Shown one piece after another: positions 8,727 through 19,773 of a stretch of DNA of 64,000 bases. Source of the stretch: Streptomyces spinosisporus (GTDB lineage: Bacteria > Actinomycetota > Actinomycetes > Streptomycetales > Streptomycetaceae); NCBI RefSeq assembly GCF_022698145.1, contig NZ_JALDAX010000001.1:744001-808000 (forward strand). Reading direction: 5' to 3'. The notes beneath the pieces were generated by a model. The model had not been told where the DNA came from and ran no database searches. It saw only the letters and a list, made by a program, of their open reading frames with translations. The position numbers and the translations under genes are program-made. Within the stretch, counting starts at the first letter, position 1; each line of letters starts with the position of its first letter.

Positions 8727-8769
8727 GTGCGCACGTCTTGTGCGTGATGCGCAAGCGCTGTGCGTGCGC
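8727..8769. promoter_or_regulatory. TGCGCA-type palindrome array in divergent promoter region
   Basis: The 208-base divergent intergenic region holds the palindrome GTGCGCAC (8727-8734), TGCGCA (8748-8753) exactly 20 bases further, and a related GTGCGTGCGC (8760-8769). The 20-base phasing puts the sites on one DNA face, as for cooperative repressor binding. The likely ligand is the adjacent XRE-TPR regulator; this is inferred. Confidence 0.4.
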
Positions 8770-8834
8770 CCTGCCGGTGACAGGCCGTCAGAGCTACGGT
8801 GGGTGGCACCGCGGGGGGACCGGGGGAGAGCCGA

Positions 8835-10208
8835 ATGGGCACTGGTGTGGGGACACGAATCGACACCGTGACCGCCGCCGCGGATCTCGGCGCGGTCATC
8901 CGCGCCGCGCGTGCCGCCGTACGGATGACTCAGGTCCAACTCGGGCGGCAGTGCGGGTATTCGGCGTCGGCGGTGAGCCGTATCGAGTCGAACAAGTTGG
9001 TGCCGCCGCGCGACACGCTGCTGCGCCTGGCCGCCGCGCTCGGTGTCGAGCCCGCAGCGCTGGGACTGGTGCCTCACCCGGGCGAGTTACGCGCGGGACA
9101 TGATGCGTCGAGGGCGGCTCCCGCGGGAAGGGTGGCCGTTAGGGTGCTGGGAAACGCAGACCCTGACCGCCAGGAGGACGAGCCGGTGCGACGCAGGCAG
9201 TTACTCGCGGGAGCAGTCGGCCTAGGGGCCGCCGTGGCCACCGGGCAGGGGCGGGCCGTCGCGAGCAGCAGGGCGTCGGACCCCGCGGGTCTACTGGAAG
9301 CCGCTCTCTTCCAACCGCAGCCGGCGGAGCCTATGTCACCGGCCCGCTTGCAACGCTCTCTCAGCGGCGCCCGCCGGGATTTCAGGGCGGCCCGTTACGC
9401 GGTGCTGGGCGAGAAGCTGGGCCGGCTGATCGCCGTCGGCGAAGCCACGCGCGAAGTCACGACCGGCGCTGCTCGAGAGCAGACCCATACGGTGGTGGCG
9501 CGTTCGTACGTGCTGGCCAGTGAGTTGGCGGTCAAGGTGAACTCGGATGTCGCGTGGGCCAGCGCCGACCGCGCGTTGAACGCCGCGCGGGAGAGCGGCC
9601 GGCCCGCGCCGCTGGGTGAGGCCGTAAGGGTCCTGGCGATCGCGATGCGCCGGTCCGGTCGCGCCGGGTCGGCTGTGCATCTTCTCGCCCGCACGGCGGC
9701 CGAGCTGGGCGCTGAGAACTCCGTACAGGCCCACGCCGTACGCGCATCCCTGCTCTTGACCGGCGCCTACTCGGCCGCGCAGGCAGGTGACCGGGCCACG
9801 GCACTCGACCTGGCCGGAGAGGCCGAGGAGGCCGCCGCCCGACTCGGCGCCGACCCCCGTGCCGAGCTCTACACGGTGGAGGCCACCCCGGAGCAGGTGG
9901 CTCTCTACCGGATCGGCATCCACAACGTCCTGGGCACGCCGGACGAAGGCGTGGCCTACGCCCGGAGCATTTCGCCGACTGTGTTTCCCACCGCCGAGCG
10001 GCGGGCTCGGTATTGGACGGACGTCGCCCGCATGTGGGCACAGATCGGCGACCACCACCGCACCTACACGGCCTTGCGCGCGGTCGACCAGGCCGCGCCC
10101 GAGGAGGCTCGCCGACCCTCTGTACAGGCGCTCACCGCCGACCTTCTGTACACCTCCGCCAGTCTGCCCAAACTGCGGGAGTTCGCGGCCCGTACCGGCG
10201 CGCGGTGA
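8835..10208 (+). CDS. XRE-family regulator with TPR-like C-terminal domain
   Basis: A 457-residue protein. Residues about 20-75 are a helix-turn-helix (LGRQCGYSASAVSRIES). A connecting segment around residue 125-150 includes RRRQLLAGAVGLGAAVATG, which looks like a Tat/signal-type motif but is common in this cytoplasmic regulator family. The C-terminal 300 residues are a helical repeat (TPR-like) domain rich in Ala, of the type that senses peptides or ligands. The ATG at 8835 has GGGGGAGAG upstream. It is transcribed divergently from the Cys-tailed protein gene and probably regulates it. Confidence 0.85.
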   Translation: MGTGVGTRIDTVTAAADLGAVIRAARAAVRMTQVQLGRQCGYSASAVSRIESNKLVPPRDTLLRLAAALGVEPAALGLVPHPGELRAGHDASRAAPAGRVAVRVLGNADPDRQEDEPVRRRQLLAGAVGLGAAVATGQGRAVASSRASDPAGLLEAALFQPQPAEPMSPARLQRSLSGARRDFRAARYAVLGEKLGRLIAVGEATREVTTGAAREQTHTVVARSYVLASELAVKVNSDVAWASADRALNAARESGRPAPLGEAVRVLAIAMRRSGRAGSAVHLLARTAAELGAENSVQAHAVRASLLLTGAYSAAQAGDRATALDLAGEAEEAAARLGADPRAELYTVEATPEQVALYRIGIHNVLGTPDEGVAYARSISPTVFPTAERRARYWTDVARMWAQIGDHHRTYTALRAVDQAAPEEARRPSVQALTADLLYTSASLPKLREFAARTGAR

Positions 10209-10345
10209 ACTCGCGGCATCCTCAGCGCGTACGGGCCGCAGCGTACGTACAAGGGAGGCTGCGGTGGGCAAGGTGATGTTCAGGTCGTAGCGGATTCCGA
10301 CCGAGAGTGTCTTCGCGTCCTGATTCGCGCTCCAAGGGATGGCCG

Positions 10346-10483
10346 TCATTGGTTCTGCACCCACCAGACGATGGCCGCGACTCCGGCAGTCCCGAGCGCC
10401 GTGCACGCTCCCCGCACAAGACTGAAGAGCGCGGTCCGACCCAGGTGCCTCACTGTGTGAATCTGTCGTTCGGGCTTGCTCAC
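10346..10483 (-). CDS. Tiny single-span membrane protein
   Basis: A 45-residue protein starting at GTG 10483 with GAGGGGGC upstream at suitable spacing. It has a basic N-terminus (KPERQIHTVRHLGR) followed by one hydrophobic segment ending in VAAIVWWVQNQ, consistent with an inner-membrane peptide of N-in topology. I do not recognise the family. Its placement between two HTH regulator genes in the Pgl island, on the opposite strand, leaves its role open. It could be a small toxin-like membrane peptide, but nothing here proves that. Confidence 0.5.
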   Translation of the reverse strand: MSKPERQIHTVRHLGRTALFSLVRGACTALGTAGVAAIVWWVQNQ

Positions 10484-10660
10484 GTCTGCCCCCTCAGGTC
10501 GCAGTGGGCCTTGTGCGCCGCTGCATGACCTCATTGACGGGGCTGAGGCCGTTCGGCGCCAGGGATCTCGGAGCACGTCAGACTTCCGGTGTGAGACGGT
10601 GGGTTCACGTCCGAGTCGGAAGTTCCGAGTCGGATACGACAGTGCGCCTGGGGGAGCCAC

Positions 10661-11593
10661 GTGACATCGCCGATCTTGGACAAGTTTGCGGAGCTCTGGG
10701 AAACGACGCGCGTTCGTATGGCCGCCTCCGGCGACCGGCTGACCCTGGATCGCGTGCAAGCCGCAACGGGGGTGCCGAAGGCCACTCTGAGCGATTGGCG
10801 ACGAGGGCATCACGCCCCGAGAGAGATGGACGATCTGATCAAGGTCGTTCGCGTGCTGAGTGGCTGGGCTGACCTGCCGGCTCCTGATTTCCGCGAATGG
10901 TCGCAACTTGTCGAGCAGTCTCGAATCCCCAAGGCAGTCCAGCAATCGCGCCAGGCTTACTTATCGGAACGCGAATCCTTCATGCTGCCTTCGATGGTAG
11001 CCATCATGGACCCTCTGGCATCCGCCTTCGAGGCGCAGGATGTTGAAATCGACGCCATCTGTGTGACGGGGCATGCGCTTGCGTTGGGTATCGCTCGACC
11101 TGTTCAGGATATTCATGCGGGAAGGCTGCGGCCGCGCCAGATCAAGGTTCGGATACTAACGGCAAATAGCGACGTAAGCCCTCAGCTTCCTGCCCCTCGC
11201 CATGAGGAGGATGCTGAGAGGGTTCGTCAACTGCGGCTACGCGACCGCAACGTCTACGTGAACACCCTGCATAGTACTCTTGCGTCGCTACGTGAAACGC
11301 ACGGAATTGAAGTTCATTGGGAATTCCGGGGAGTTTCCTTCACTCCGCTGACGGAGCTGGTCCTGCTGAATGGTAGCGAGGCTCTCTTCTCGTACTGCCA
11401 GATTTCGCCTCGTACTCTCACTGATGTGAAGGGTGACCCTGTAGAAGTGTATGACGCTGTGGCCTCCCAGGGCTTGGTGAAGCGTTTCAACGTCGCAGGC
11501 CCATACCATGCGGGCAGAGATTTCGTCGAAGATTCTTACCGCTGGTTCAACTCGATCTGGGAAACGATCTCCACCGAGGGCTTCACGCCCTGA
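10661..11593 (+). CDS. HTH protein with uncharacterised C-terminal domain
   Basis: A 310-residue protein. The GTG start has GGGGGAG upstream. Residues about 20-60 contain a helix-turn-helix (VQAATGVPKATLSDWRRG). The C-terminal 200 residues form an alpha/beta domain that I cannot assign; similar Streptomyces proteins carry uninformative names. Notable features are ICVTGHALALG, IKVRILTANS and a late LVLLNGSEALFSYCQ, a spacing that recalls phosphatidyltransferase/HKD-like or ligand-binding folds, but the catalytic HKD residues are absent. Codon third positions are more A/T-rich than in the neighbours, suggesting recent acquisition. It lies just upstream of pglY. Confidence 0.6.
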   Translation: MTSPILDKFAELWETTRVRMAASGDRLTLDRVQAATGVPKATLSDWRRGHHAPREMDDLIKVVRVLSGWADLPAPDFREWSQLVEQSRIPKAVQQSRQAYLSERESFMLPSMVAIMDPLASAFEAQDVEIDAICVTGHALALGIARPVQDIHAGRLRPRQIKVRILTANSDVSPQLPAPRHEEDAERVRQLRLRDRNVYVNTLHSTLASLRETHGIEVHWEFRGVSFTPLTELVLLNGSEALFSYCQISPRTLTDVKGDPVEVYDAVASQGLVKRFNVAGPYHAGRDFVEDSYRWFNSIWETISTEGFTP

Positions 11594-11886
11594 CGGGTGC
11601 ACGGGGGTATACAGCACAGGGTGGGGCGGAGTACCGATGTATGGTGCTATGCGCAGGCCACAGGGGTGATCGTTCAGTGCGAGGGGGACATGAAGTGCAA
11701 GCGCCGCGAGCCCGCCTCCCTTGACTTGGCCGATGCCGTGAACGTCGTTCTCGCCCGGCGTCCGTACTTCCGGGTCCTCTCCTATGACCCGGACCCGTGA
11801 CCGGCTTCGGGCAGTGAGTGGCACACGCGCACCACATCAAGCACGAACCACAGCACCGAACACTGTCAGGGAGAGCGAGACCCGCA

Positions 11887-14800
11887 ATGGCGCAGCCGCC
11901 CCTCCTCCGCGATGTCATCGACATCAAGGAGTCCATCTCCACCTCGGACTTCGTGCTGTCGCTCGCCGAGGCGACGACACCCGAGGGCGCCGAACACGCG
12001 CTCAAGGACTATGTCGTCACCGAGCGGCTGCTGGAGAACTTCGACGAGGCGCTGGCCCTCATCAAATCCGCGCTGGACGGACACCGTTCCAAGGCGGCGT
12101 ATCTTCACGGCTCGTTCGGTTCCGGTAAGTCGCACTTCATGGCTGTGCTGTACGCGCTGCTCAGCGGCAACCCGGCCGCCCGCGCGCGTACCGAGTTCGA
12201 CCCGGTGCTGACCAGGCACGAGTGGCTGACCACGGACGGCAAGAAATTCCTGCTCGTCCCGTACCACATGCTCGGCGCGAAGGCCCTGGAGCAGCGCGTG
12301 CTCGGCGGGTACGTCGCGCACGTCAAGAAGCTGCGGCCGGACGCCCCGACCCCGCAGGTCTACCGAACCGACTCGCTCTTCGCCGACATCCGCGCCATGC
12401 GCGCGGGCATGGGCGACGAGGCCGTCATCCGCGGGCTCGGCGGCAGCGACGCCGACGACGGAGAAGAGGACGAGTGGGGCGAGGGCTTCTCTTGGACCCC
12501 GCAGCTGCTCGACACCGCGCTCGCCGCCGAGGAGAACCACGAGGCCGGCACCCCGCTCGACCTCCGCAACCCCTCCACCCCGGCCGAACTGCGCGCCAAA
12601 CTGGTCAACGACGCCAGCACCACCCTCCTGCCCGGCTTCGCCAAGAACGCCGCCGAGGACGAGCACGGCTTCATCTCCCTGGACGCCGGACTGTCCGTCA
12701 TCGCCGAGCACGCAAAGTCGCTCGGCTACGACGGGCTGATCCTCTTCATGGACGAGCTGATCCTCTGGCTCGCCACCCTCATCCACGACCAGAAGTTCGT
12801 GGCCCGCGAGGCCAGCAAGATCACGAACTTCGTCGAGGGCGGCGACGCCCGCCGCGCCATCCCCATCGTGTCGTTCATCGCGCGCCAGCGCGACCTGCGC
12901 GAACTCGTCGGCGAGGAGGTCTCCGGCGCCGCCGAGTCCTCCATCCAGGACACCCTGAACCTCGCCTCCGGCCGGTTCGACAAGATCACCCTGGAGGACC
13001 GCAACCTCCCGCAGATCGCCCACGCCCGCCTCCTCAAGGCCAAGGACGCCGAGGCGGAGCGGCTCGTCGACGAGGCCTTCGAGCAGACCAAGCGGGTCGG
13101 CACCCAGGTGTGGGACACCCTGCTCGGCTCGGAGAAGGGCACGACCGGCGCGGACGCGGAGTCGTTCCGGCTGACGTACCCGTTCTCGCCGGCGTTCATG
13201 GACACCCTCGTCCACATCTCGTCCGCGCTGCAGCGCTCCCGTACCGGTCTGAAGCTGATGGGCCAGCTCCTCGCCGACCACCGGGGCGAGCTCCGGCTCG
13301 GCCAGCTCATCCCGGTCGGCGACCTCTACCCGGTGATCGCGGAGGGCGGAGACAAGCCGTTCACCGACAGCCTGAAAGTCGTCTTCGAAGCCGCCGACAA
13401 GCTCTACAAGACCAAGCTCCGGCCGTATCTGCTCAGTTCGCACGACGTCACCGAGGACGACGTCGAGCAGTACGTCAACCGGCCCGAGTCCATCACCGAT
13501 CCACAGCGGGCCAACCGCTGCCGCGTGTTCGTCGGCGACAACCGGCTCGTGTGCACCCTGCTGCTGTCCGCGCTCGCGCCCAGCGTGCCCGCCCTCGCCG
13601 AGCTGACCATCCGGCGGCTCGGTGCGCTCAACCACGGGTCGGTCCTCGCACCGATCCCGGGCGCCGAGGTCGGCATCATCAAGAACAAGGTCGCCGAGTG
13701 GGCGGCCCGGTTCCCCGAGATCAAGGAGACCGGCACCGACGCCAACCCGGGCGTACGGCTCGAACTCTCCGGCGTCGACGTGGACTCCGTCATCGCCAAC
13801 GCCCAGGTCAACGACAATCCCGGCAACCGGGCAGCGCTCGCACGCCGCCTGCTGTCGGAGGAACTGGGCGTCGAGCACGGCCAGTTGAGCGACCAGCTCG
13901 GCTTCACCTGGCGCGGCACCGCCCGCAGCGCCGAGATCGTCTTCGGCAACGTCGCCGACGAGGACGAACTGCCCGACCACGACCTGATGCCGCAGCAGGA
14001 CGGCCACTGGCGCATCGCCATAGACCTTCCCTTCGACGAGGGCGAGTACGGGCCCCGCGAGGACGCCAACCGGATGCAGCGTCTGCGCGAGCGCCAGCAG
14101 GGCGAACGGTCCCGTACCGTCGCCTGGCTGCCCGCGCATCTGTCCGCACAGCGCTTCCAGGACTTCCGGCGCCTCGTCGTCATCGACAAGGCCCTCGCCG
14201 ACGAGCACCGCTTCGACACCCAGTACGCCGGCCACCTCAACGCCGACAACCGCAGCCGCGCCAAGGGCCTCCTCGAAACCCAGCGCGAGGCCCTGCTCAA
14301 GCAGGTCAAGGGCGCCTTCAAGCAGGCGTACGGGCTCGCGCAGAAGCAGGTCGCCGATGTCGTACCCGACTTCGACGACCACCTCGTCGCCCTACCGGAT
14401 GTCGACGGCCTCACCCTGTCCTTCGGGCAGAGCCTGTTCGACGGCATCCGGCATGTCGCGGGCAAGCTGCTCGCCCACCAGTACCCGGCACATCCCGACC
14501 TCGATCCCGACGCCACCGGCACGCCCGTCAAGTCCGCCGACACGAAGAGGGTGTTCACGCACGTCCGCGCCGCGGCCGAGGCACGAGACGGGCGGGTGGA
14601 GATCCCGGCCGCCGACCGCAAGCTCATGCAGCGGATCGCGGGACCCCTGCGCCTCGGTCAGCAGAAGGAGGCGTACTTCGAGCTGTCCCGCTACTGGGCC
14701 GACCACTTCCGCCAACTCGCCAGCGCCCAGGGCTTCACCGGAGACCTGTCCCTGATCACCCTGACCGACTGGACGGACAAGCCCCAACCGCGCGGCCTGC

Positions 14801-15771
14801 CCGACTTCCTCGCCCGGCTCGTCGTCGCCGCCTTCGCCGAGATGGACGACCGGGTGTGGGTGCGCGGCGGCACGGTACTGGACCCGGCACCCGAACTGTC
14901 CGCCATCAAGGACCATGACGCGCTGCGCAGCCAGCCGCTGCCCGCCGAGTCCGACTGGGACGTTGCGCGCGGGCGCTTCGAGACGATCTTCGGGCAGAAG
15001 GCGCCCGCTCTGCGGCGGGGCCGGATGGTCAACCAGTTCGCCCGCCAGATCATCGAGTCAGCGCGCACCCATCGGGACCACGCGGCGGACCTGGTGCACC
15101 AGTTGGAGACCCACGCCACCTTCCTCGGCCTCGACCAGACCGCCGACACAGGCCGGCTCGCTCTCGCCCGCCGTTCCCTGCAACTGCTGGACGCGCTCAC
15201 GGCGGAGGCGGGCAAGGGCGCGGCCGGGGCGAAGAAGACTGTCGAGGCTTTGGCCTCCTTCGACCTGGGTGAGACCAGCGCCGACCGCTACGGCACCTCC
15301 ATCAAGCAGGCGCGCAGCGTCGCGGAGGCCGTCGCCTCAGCGCCCTGGGACACTCTCGGACTCGCCGCCGGACTCGGCCCCGAGGGCGAGGCACTGCTCG
15401 ATTCGCTGCGCAACGTGGCCCGCGACGACCAGCGCACCGCGGATCTCCGTGACGCGCTCACCCGCACTCAGCGCGAGGTCGTCGCCCTGGTGAGGCGCAG
15501 CCAGTCCGCCGCCACCCCGCCGCCTCCCGTCGCGCCCCGGCCCACGGCCGACGACCTGTCCCTGAACACGGCGACCAGCGACCCGCGCATCCCCTATGTG
15601 CCGCAGGAGACTCCCGAGGCGGTTTCCTCGGGCGGCGGCACCGGGCGGACGTCCGGCGGGCGCCGTACGACCGTGGCACGGGCCGCTGCCGACCTGCAGA
15701 CGGAACTGTCAGAACTCGCCGCCCGCCATCCCGACGCGACCATCGAGATCACCTGGAAGGTCGTCGAATGA
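11887..15771 (+). CDS. pglY: PglY, BREX type 2 P-loop ATPase (BrxC-like)
   Basis: A 1294-residue ATPase, the size expected for PglY. I chose ATG 11887 because GGGAGAG precedes it and the product then begins [16 protein letters not shown] as expected for the family; an upstream start at 11818 has no binding site. Walker A is GSFGSGKS at residues 75-82, and the Walker B-like segment LILFMDE lies near residue 283. A long Pro-rich region near 1215-1260 precedes the C-terminus. It overlaps pglZ by four bases (ATGA), so the two are co-translated. In S. coelicolor pglY is required for phage resistance and its P-loop is essential. Confidence 0.95.
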   Translation: MAQPPLLRDVIDIKESISTSDFVLSLAEATTPEGAEHALKDYVVTERLLENFDEALALIKSALDGHRSKAAYLHGSFGSGKSHFMAVLYALLSGNPAARARTEFDPVLTRHEWLTTDGKKFLLVPYHMLGAKALEQRVLGGYVAHVKKLRPDAPTPQVYRTDSLFADIRAMRAGMGDEAVIRGLGGSDADDGEEDEWGEGFSWTPQLLDTALAAEENHEAGTPLDLRNPSTPAELRAKLVNDASTTLLPGFAKNAAEDEHGFISLDAGLSVIAEHAKSLGYDGLILFMDELILWLATLIHDQKFVAREASKITNFVEGGDARRAIPIVSFIARQRDLRELVGEEVSGAAESSIQDTLNLASGRFDKITLEDRNLPQIAHARLLKAKDAEAERLVDEAFEQTKRVGTQVWDTLLGSEKGTTGADAESFRLTYPFSPAFMDTLVHISSALQRSRTGLKLMGQLLADHRGELRLGQLIPVGDLYPVIAEGGDKPFTDSLKVVFEAADKLYKTKLRPYLLSSHDVTEDDVEQYVNRPESITDPQRANRCRVFVGDNRLVCTLLLSALAPSVPALAELTIRRLGALNHGSVLAPIPGAEVGIIKNKVAEWAARFPEIKETGTDANPGVRLELSGVDVDSVIANAQVNDNPGNRAALARRLLSEELGVEHGQLSDQLGFTWRGTARSAEIVFGNVADEDELPDHDLMPQQDGHWRIAIDLPFDEGEYGPREDANRMQRLRERQQGERSRTVAWLPAHLSAQRFQDFRRLVVIDKALADEHRFDTQYAGHLNADNRSRAKGLLETQREALLKQVKGAFKQAYGLAQKQVADVVPDFDDHLVALPDVDGLTLSFGQSLFDGIRHVAGKLLAHQYPAHPDLDPDATGTPVKSADTKRVFTHVRAAAEARDGRVEIPAADRKLMQRIAGPLRLGQQKEAYFELSRYWADHFRQLASAQGFTGDLSLITLTDWTDKPQPRGLPDFLARLVVAAFAEMDDRVWVRGGTVLDPAPELSAIKDHDALRSQPLPAESDWDVARGRFETIFGQKAPALRRGRMVNQFARQIIESARTHRDHAADLVHQLETHATFLGLDQTADTGRLALARRSLQLLDALTAEAGKGAAGAKKTVEALASFDLGETSADRYGTSIKQARSVAEAVASAPWDTLGLAAGLGPEGEALLDSLRNVARDDQRTADLRDALTRTQREVVALVRRSQSAATPPPPVAPRPTADDLSLNTATSDPRIPYVPQETPEAVSSGGGTGRTSGGRRTTVARAAADLQTELSELAARHPDATIEITWKVVE

Positions 15772-18665
15772 CGGACACCGTCGCCGCCGCACCGGGAGCC
15801 GTACGGCTGAACACCGCGACCGTCACCCAGTACCTCTCCTCGCAGACCTCCCTCGCCGCCTCCCTGGCGGGGGAGGGCAGGCGCCGCGCCGTACTGCTGC
15901 GGTCCACGCCCCAGTGGGACGGACCGGCCGAATCCGCGTGGGGCGAGGGCCGCACGGCCAGTGTCGCGGCGGCTCCCTCACCGCTCGCCGTCCACGAACT
16001 CGTCCTCGACCATCTGGCGGGTCGGCGCCCCGGCCCCGCTGTTCTGGTCGTCCTCACCGATCGCGAACAGAACGAACTCGACCCGGCGATCCTCGCCCGC
16101 GTCCACAAGCTGCGCATCGACACGGTCGACAGCTGGAACGTCGTACGAGAAGCGTTCGGCGCCCGGGAGATCGACCCGCGCCTCAGGGACGTCAATTGGG
16201 CCGCCGAAGCCCTGCTCGACGCCACCCCGCCCGGCGGCTGGCCGCCGGTGCCCGGCGGCTGGCTGTCCCGTCAGTACGCCCTGACGGCGCTCGCCCAGCG
16301 TCGCCTGCGCCTCGGCCGCTACGACACCGAGGGCGGCACACAGCGCCCCGGCGACGACCGGCTCGACGCGCAGACCCTGCTGCATTGGACGACCAGGCCG
16401 GGCGCCCCCGAGCGCCTGTCGGGGCTGCGTGGTCCCGAGCGTGCCGGACTGTCCGCCTTCCTCGCCGAAGAGGACCAGGCCGGTCTCGCCGGACGTGCCG
16501 TGCTCGCTCTCGTCGACGCCGAGCGCGGCTCGGACGCCGCTGCCTTCGGCCTCGTCTGCGCTGCCCTCTGGCAGCACGCGGAGCCCGCCCCCGAGACGTA
16601 TCAGGCGCGGGGCCGGGCCGAACGCTACTTCGGCGAGCAGCCTCCCGCCGCCGGCGAACAACTCGACGCCCTGGTCAGCGTGTTCGGCCGCTTGGCCGAG
16701 GAATACGTGACCGTGCTGCTGGCAGCCGGGCACCGCAACGGCGGCGCCGATGCCGACCAGGCCCGCGAGGCACGCCGCACCACCGGCATCGTGCTCGACC
16801 GGGCGGCCGTGCTGGGTCGCCAGTTCGGCGCGCAGGCAGCCGTCGCGGCGAGCCCCGTTCTGCGCGGCGGCCTGGAGGCCCGGTTCACCGCCGTCGGACA
16901 GGCTCTCGTGGCGGGCGCCACGCCCGCGGTCGCCGACGCCGTACGACGTCTGGCGGACCACCGGCTCGCCGGCGATCCCGAGGAGTCCGCCCGTATCGAA
17001 CGCGCTCGCATGGGGCAGCGCCTCGCCCGTTGGCTGGCCACCGAGCCGCCCACCGATGCCGCCACCGTGGCCGAGGCCATCCAGCGGCATGTCTCCGAGA
17101 CCGGCTGGGTCGATCTCGCCTTGGAGCACATCGAGGCCGGCGGCGACCCGGACCCCGTCCTCAAGGCCGCGTACGACACGCTCGGCGCGCGTGTCAGGGA
17201 TCGGCGGCAGCGCATCGACGCGTCCTTCGGACGCGCACTCGCCGCCTGGACCGAAGCCGGCACGCAGCCTGGCGCCATGCTCACCGTCGAGACCTTCCTC
17301 AGCCGCGTCGTCGGACCGGTGGTGCGGCGCGGGGAGGAGCGGCGGATACTGCTGCTCGTGCTCGACGGGATGAGCGCGGCCATAGCGAACGAACTGGGCG
17401 AGGAACTGCGCCGTTCCTGGGCGGAGTTCGACCCCCTGCCGGAAGGCGGCCCCGTCCGCAGGGCGATGGCCGCGGCCCTGCCCACCGTGACGGCCGTGTC
17501 CCGCACCTCGCTGTTCGCGGGCACCCTGATGAAGGGCAGCCAAGCCGACGAGAAGCGGCTCTTTCCTGCGCTGAAGCTCTGGGGTGGTGCCGCGGCCGCC
17601 GTGTTCCACAAGGACGACCTGCGAACCGAGGCGGCGGGCGACACCTTCGGCTCCGCACTTACGGAAGCACTCAGCGACAGCAGAACCCATGTCGCCGTCG
17701 TCCTCAACGCCATCGATGACCGCCTCGCCAAGGAGCAGAAGCTCGGCGACGGAGCATGGCGGGTCGACGACGTGCCCGGCCTGCGCGACCTGCTGCGGGT
17801 GGCCGCGGCCCAGGGCATGGCCGTCGTCATCACCAGCGACCACGGTCACGTCGTCGACCGTCACGGCACAAAGGCCGACGCCGCCACCGAACCCGCGTCC
17901 GCGCGCCACCGCGCGCCCGGCGGCTTTTTGGGCGAACGGGAGATCGTGCTTTCTGGGCCGCGCGTGGTGTGGCCTGAACCCGGCGCGTCCGTCGTCGCGC
18001 TCTGGGACGCCGACTCCCGCTACACCGCACTCAAGGCCGGCTACCACGGCGGGGCGTCCCTCGCCGAGTTCACGATCCCGGTGCTGGCCTTCCTGCCGTT
18101 CGGGGCTGAACCGCCCAAGGGCTGGCGGGAGTTGGGGGACCAGCGGCCGGTCTGGTGGGCCCCGGAGGAGGCGGGGAGGCCCGTTCCGGACGAGCGCGTG
18201 GCTCAGACGGCCGACGCGGCCACGAGGAAGGCGCCCGCCAAATCCCGGAAGAAGCAACCTGATCCCGGGACGCTTCCTGAGGCACTCTTCGACGTGACGC
18301 TGACGGCCCAGGAAGACGACGCACTTCTCACCCCCACCGTCGTCTCGCGGGCCGAGACGCTCGTGACGGCGCTGCTCGCGTCGGACACGTACCAAGCGCA
18401 GCTCGACGGTCTGGCCCGCAAGCCGCAGCAGGAGCAGGTCCACAAGGCCCTCGCCGCCCTGCTCGACGCCGGCGGCACCCTGCCGGTGACGGCGCTCGCC
18501 CAGCGTGCGGGCATGCCCACCACACGCGGCGACGGCTTCGCGGCGGTACTGCGGCAGCTCCTCAACTACGACGGAGTACAGGTGCTGGAGACTCTGCCGG
18601 ACGGGCGTACCCTGCGGCTCCACGAGGCCTTGCTGCGCGAGCAGTTCGCCCTGGGCACGGGCTGA
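15768..18665 (+). CDS. pglZ: PglZ, alkaline-phosphatase-superfamily BREX protein
   Basis: A 965-residue protein of the PglZ family. The metal-binding signatures of the phosphatase core are intact: VLDGMS with Asp533 and TSDHGH with Asp691. Their positions fit the two aspartates found to be important in S. coelicolor PglZ. PglZ is the universal BREX component and acts as antitoxin to PglX in Pgl. The ATG overlaps the pglY stop. The C-terminal 150 residues look like a helical/winged-helix tail ([15 protein letters not shown], then [10 protein letters not shown]). A bidirectional hairpin follows the stop. Confidence 0.95.
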   Translation: MTDTVAAAPGAVRLNTATVTQYLSSQTSLAASLAGEGRRRAVLLRSTPQWDGPAESAWGEGRTASVAAAPSPLAVHELVLDHLAGRRPGPAVLVVLTDREQNELDPAILARVHKLRIDTVDSWNVVREAFGAREIDPRLRDVNWAAEALLDATPPGGWPPVPGGWLSRQYALTALAQRRLRLGRYDTEGGTQRPGDDRLDAQTLLHWTTRPGAPERLSGLRGPERAGLSAFLAEEDQAGLAGRAVLALVDAERGSDAAAFGLVCAALWQHAEPAPETYQARGRAERYFGEQPPAAGEQLDALVSVFGRLAEEYVTVLLAAGHRNGGADADQAREARRTTGIVLDRAAVLGRQFGAQAAVAASPVLRGGLEARFTAVGQALVAGATPAVADAVRRLADHRLAGDPEESARIERARMGQRLARWLATEPPTDAATVAEAIQRHVSETGWVDLALEHIEAGGDPDPVLKAAYDTLGARVRDRRQRIDASFGRALAAWTEAGTQPGAMLTVETFLSRVVGPVVRRGEERRILLLVLDGMSAAIANELGEELRRSWAEFDPLPEGGPVRRAMAAALPTVTAVSRTSLFAGTLMKGSQADEKRLFPALKLWGGAAAAVFHKDDLRTEAAGDTFGSALTEALSDSRTHVAVVLNAIDDRLAKEQKLGDGAWRVDDVPGLRDLLRVAAAQGMAVVITSDHGHVVDRHGTKADAATEPASARHRAPGGFLGEREIVLSGPRVVWPEPGASVVALWDADSRYTALKAGYHGGASLAEFTIPVLAFLPFGAEPPKGWRELGDQRPVWWAPEEAGRPVPDERVAQTADAATRKAPAKSRKKQPDPGTLPEALFDVTLTAQEDDALLTPTVVSRAETLVTALLASDTYQAQLDGLARKPQQEQVHKALAALLDAGGTLPVTALAQRAGMPTTRGDGFAAVLRQLLNYDGVQVLETLPDGRTLRLHEALLREQFALGTG

Positions 18666-18671
18666 CGGCTT

Positions 18672-18709
18672 CCGGGGTGCCCTGGGCGTTCTGCCCATAG
18701 GCACCCCGG
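18672..18709. terminator. Bidirectional hairpin between pglZ and CBS-HEPN gene
   Basis: Outer arms CCGGGGTGCC (18672-18681) and GGCACCCCGG (18700-18709) pair perfectly, and an inner stem TGGGC/GCCCA sits inside. It lies 6 bases after the pglZ stop and about 12 bases beyond the end of the convergent minus-strand gene. Confidence 0.75.
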
Positions 18710-18720
18710 ACGCCGCAATC

Positions 18721-19773
18721 TCAGGCCACGAACGCCCGCAGCAGCTTCGCGAAGGTCGTGAGCTCGTCGAGCATGTCCTGCGGGAGCGGCTTCTCGTCGA
18801 AGTGGGCGATCCGATTGCGGATGTCCTTGACTCGCTTCAGCCGGCCGATGAACTGTTCCCTGGGCATGTTCGGCCACTTCAGGGCTTGCCAGTTGGCGTC
18901 GGCCCGTTCGGCCAGCGAGGTTTTCGTCTGGTCGCCGTCCAGCAGCCTCAGATAGTCGCCGAACATCAGGTCCGACACCTGGCCGGTGCGGTGCTCCGGC
19001 TTCTTGTTCGTCTGGACCGCTTTGACGGTCTCCGTGTCCAGTGCCGCGCCCAGGCAGCGGCGCAGCAGCGACTCGATCTCGCCCACGATGAAGAACGGGC
19101 GCGCCGCCCCCTCGAAGCGTTCCGTGACGTCTGCGGCCGTGATGACGCCCGAGAGGCAGCCGTCGTCACCGCGGACGAGCAGGTAACCGTGTTCGCGGAT
19201 GACCGGGAGGGCGGCGAAGAACTCCTGGCGGGCGTCGGCGACGGGCAGAGAGTCCTTCTCCATTGCGTTATCGAGGGTGGCCTCTTTGCCCGCCTCGTAC
19301 ATCTTGGCCACGGACCCCCAGGTGACGACTCCGTGAATCTGCGCCATGCCGGTGGTCACCGGCACTTGGGAGAGGTTCTTCGTGCGCATGAGGAAGGTCG
19401 TCTGAGACAGGGGCGTGCCAGGGCCCACGGACACCAGTCCGCGCCGGGCCGACGGCATGTCGCCGAGCAGCAGACGCTGTGGCAGGGCGTGCGAGGGCAG
19501 CGCCTCGTCCGCCTCATCAGCCTCACCCTCCGGTTCGGCGGGCGTGCGTTGTGCGGGAACGGCCGCCAGCGGCACGACGTCGACGGTGCTGCGCAGACCG
19601 CAGACGGCGAAGTCGGGCAGCGTGGTCAGCCCGGCATCCGTCAGGACCTGCGAGATCTGGTGCACCGTGCGGTGGTCGCGGACCCTGACCTGGAAAAGGT
19701 CGAGGATCTCCTGCACTGACACGGTCCTGCCCTTGAGCGAAGCCACGTCCCGCTCGTGTGGCCTGGTCGTCAT
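18721..19773 (-). CDS. CBS-pair protein with C-terminal HEPN-like domain
   Basis: A 350-residue protein. Residues about 105-220 form a CBS pair (FLMRTKNLSQVPVT, IHGVVTWGSV, then YLLVRGDDGCLSGVITAADV), a module that usually binds adenosine nucleotides. The last 120 residues are helical and end in VKDIRNRIAHFDEKPL, where Arg319-x4-His324 fits the Rx4-6H motif of HEPN ribonucleases. It begins with ATG 19773, overlapping the stop of the DUF262 gene by four bases, so the two form an operon opposite to the pgl genes. I infer a nucleotide-gated HEPN RNase effector; catalytic activity and the nucleotide are unproven, and the helical end could instead be a non-catalytic HEPN-like domain. Confidence 0.7.
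   Translation of the reverse strand: MTTRPHERDVASLKGRTVSVQEILDLFQVRVRDHRTVHQISQVLTDAGLTTLPDFAVCGLRSTVDVVPLAAVPAQRTPAEPEGEADEADEALPSHALPQRLLLGDMPSARRGLVSVGPGTPLSQTTFLMRTKNLSQVPVTTGMAQIHGVVTWGSVAKMYEAGKEATLDNAMEKDSLPVADARQEFFAALPVIREHGYLLVRGDDGCLSGVITAADVTERFEGAARPFFIVGEIESLLRRCLGAALDTETVKAVQTNKKPEHRTGQVSDLMFGDYLRLLDGDQTKTSLAERADANWQALKWPNMPREQFIGRLKRVKDIRNRIAHFDEKPLPQDMLDELTTFAKLLRAFVA

Noticed and set aside
8060..10208. Tat signal in the XRE-TPR regulator (RRRQLLAGA)
   Set aside because: The motif is internal, after the HTH, and is usual in this cytoplasmic regulator family.
11597..11800. Possible 67-codon gene before pglY
   Set aside because: No convincing start, no recognised sequence and poor coding character; the 293-base gap more likely holds the pglY promoter and leader.
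11866..14382. Long minus-strand open frame of 838 codons opposite pglY
   Set aside because: It is an antisense shadow of a GC-rich gene; no family-like sequence, and pglY codon bias explains the openness.
15978..18704. Long minus-strand open frame of 908 codons opposite pglZ
   Set aside because: Antisense to pglZ with Gly/Arg-rich composition and no domain; the pglZ motifs establish the real strand.
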